Shown in pieces: positions 63,359 to 64,000 of a stretch of DNA of 64,000 nucleotides (its first letter is position 1; every line of letters starts with the position of its first letter). A model generated the notes under the pieces. That model did not search any database and was not told the origin of the DNA. It saw only the letters and a program-made list of their open reading frames with translations. The position numbers and the translations under genes are program-made. This DNA is from Sodiomyces alkalinus F11 (Eukaryota > Ascomycota > Sordariomycetes > Glomerellales > Plectosphaerellaceae), in NCBI RefSeq assembly GCF_003711515.1, contig NW_021167079.1, positions 6,690,385-6,754,384 of the forward strand. Direction: 5' to 3'.

Positions 63359-64000
63359 TCAGTCCGTCTGCGAAAGTACCTTCTTCAGCTTCCCCATCTC
63401 CTTCTCATACTCGTTAATCTTCCGCTGGCTCCCCTCGAGCTTGCCGAGAAGATACGAGATCCGCTCTCCCGTCTGCGAAGGTTGCTTCGGTAGAGTGCTC
63501 AATACCGCCAGCTCGCTCTCGACTCTCTCGATGGATCGGTTCTCGACCTTGGCCAGCTCTTTCAGCACCGCCAGGTCCATCTTGGCCTGTAGCACCCGGT
63601 CGGCCACCAGGATACCAAACGCGGCCTGATACATGGGCTTGCTCGCGGAAATCGTCTGCGGGCGTCCGTGCTGTGTCTTGACGGTGATGAGTTCCGCGTT
63701 CGCCAACCCCTCTAGGGCCGCTTCGCCGTCGGTGGCATCGGCCGTGGTGGACGACGCGAAGGTGTCGGACAGGAGAATCTCGTTGTAGCGGAGGCTCCGG
63801 TGGCGCGCAAGCGACTTGACGAGGTACCACGCCTGTTCGGTAGACCACGTCCGGCCGCCGGAGTCGTTCTTAGCGCTACCGAGAAAGAACATCTTGACGA
63901 TCTCCGTGGCGCTCTGGCTGATGATTTCGTCGACGGCATGCCTTGGCGTCTGGCCTCCCTTGATGCGCCTGGCGAGGAATTCGAGGTCCGTCAGGCGTCC
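63359..64000 (-). CDS. yme2: Mitochondrial escape protein 2 (YME2), C-terminal part
   Basis: Runs off the right edge; the last 213 residues are present and the frame is open at 64000. The sequence follows fungal YME2: GRLTDLEFLARRIKGGQTPR, EIISQSATEIVKMF, then WSTEQAWYLVKSLARHRSLR, YNEILLSDTF, KPMYQAAFGILVADRVLQAK and a long coiled coil with LPKQPSQTGERISYLLGKLE to the stop at 63359-63361. YME2 is an inner mitochondrial membrane ATPase-like protein that affects mtDNA integrity and escape to the nucleus. The N-terminal RNA-recognition and P-loop parts lie outside the window. No intron in the visible part. Confidence 0.88.
   Translation of the reverse strand, partial: GRLTDLEFLARRIKGGQTPRHAVDEIISQSATEIVKMFFLGSAKNDSGGRTWSTEQAWYLVKSLARHRSLRYNEILLSDTFASSTTADATDGEAALEGLANAELITVKTQHGRPQTISASKPMYQAAFGILVADRVLQAKMDLAVLKELAKVENRSIERVESELAVLSTLPKQPSQTGERISYLLGKLEGSQRKINEYEKEMGKLKKVLSQTD

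Overview
The window is nuclear DNA of a filamentous ascomycete, most likely a Sordariomycete. The evidence is short spliceosomal introns (about 50-110 nt, GTRNGT...YAG, CTAAC/CTAAT branch sites), fungal-type GAPDH, homocitrate synthase of the alpha-aminoadipate lysine pathway, ARS-binding protein 2 and YME2. A large AT-rich block also carries the signature of repeat-induced point mutation (RIP): CpA/TpG replaced by TpA while CpG is kept. Naming the genus would need a search.

Left gene block (1-12,456): the C-terminus of an unknown protein that vaguely resembles the AF4/FMR2 C-terminal homology domain (+); GAPDH (-, 3 exons); a TDT/SLAC1-type organic-anion transporter (-, 8 exons including an 8-nt microexon); and homocitrate synthase (-, 16 exons), with a perfect Gcn4/CPC-1 site about 230 bp upstream.

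Transposon island (12,457-46,114): I resolve it as four nested LTR retrotransposons, each with its LTR pair and target-site duplication. A is Ty1/copia (+, LTRs 12,462-12,657 and 45,914-46,109, TSD ATTGG/ATTAG). B is Ty3/gypsy (-, LTRs 14,563-14,740 and 33,689-33,866, TSD GACCC) and sits in A. C is Ty1/copia (-, LTRs 36,171-36,606 and 42,794-43,229, TSD GATTT) and also sits in A. D is a Ty3/gypsy chromovirus (+, LTRs 21,989-22,281 and 30,248-30,544, TSD ATATT) and sits in B. All are crippled by RIP. A and C keep RIP-altered primer sites for half-tRNA initiator-Met; D has an 11-nt self-priming site matching its own LTR (Tf1/sushi type). Degenerate extra ORFs, antisense in A and D, lie outside gag-pol.

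The island sits in the shared intergenic region of two divergent genes: homocitrate synthase (-) and a Golgi-tether-like gene (+). Only about 594 bp and 252 bp of native DNA remain on either side.

Right gene block (46,367-64,000): a COG7-like gene (+, no intron), an Sds3-like HDAC-complex subunit (+), a CmcJ/GA4-desaturase-like 2OG-Fe(II) oxygenase (-), a 1.1-kb non-autonomous LTR element carrying only a gag ORF (52,112-53,239, TSD GGTAT, not RIPed), ARS-binding protein 2 (+), an EF-hand MscS-type channel (+), a dienelactone hydrolase-family protein (-, 6 exons) and the C-terminus of mitochondrial escape protein YME2 (-, runs off the right edge). There is no operon logic; the genes are independent housekeeping and accessory loci.
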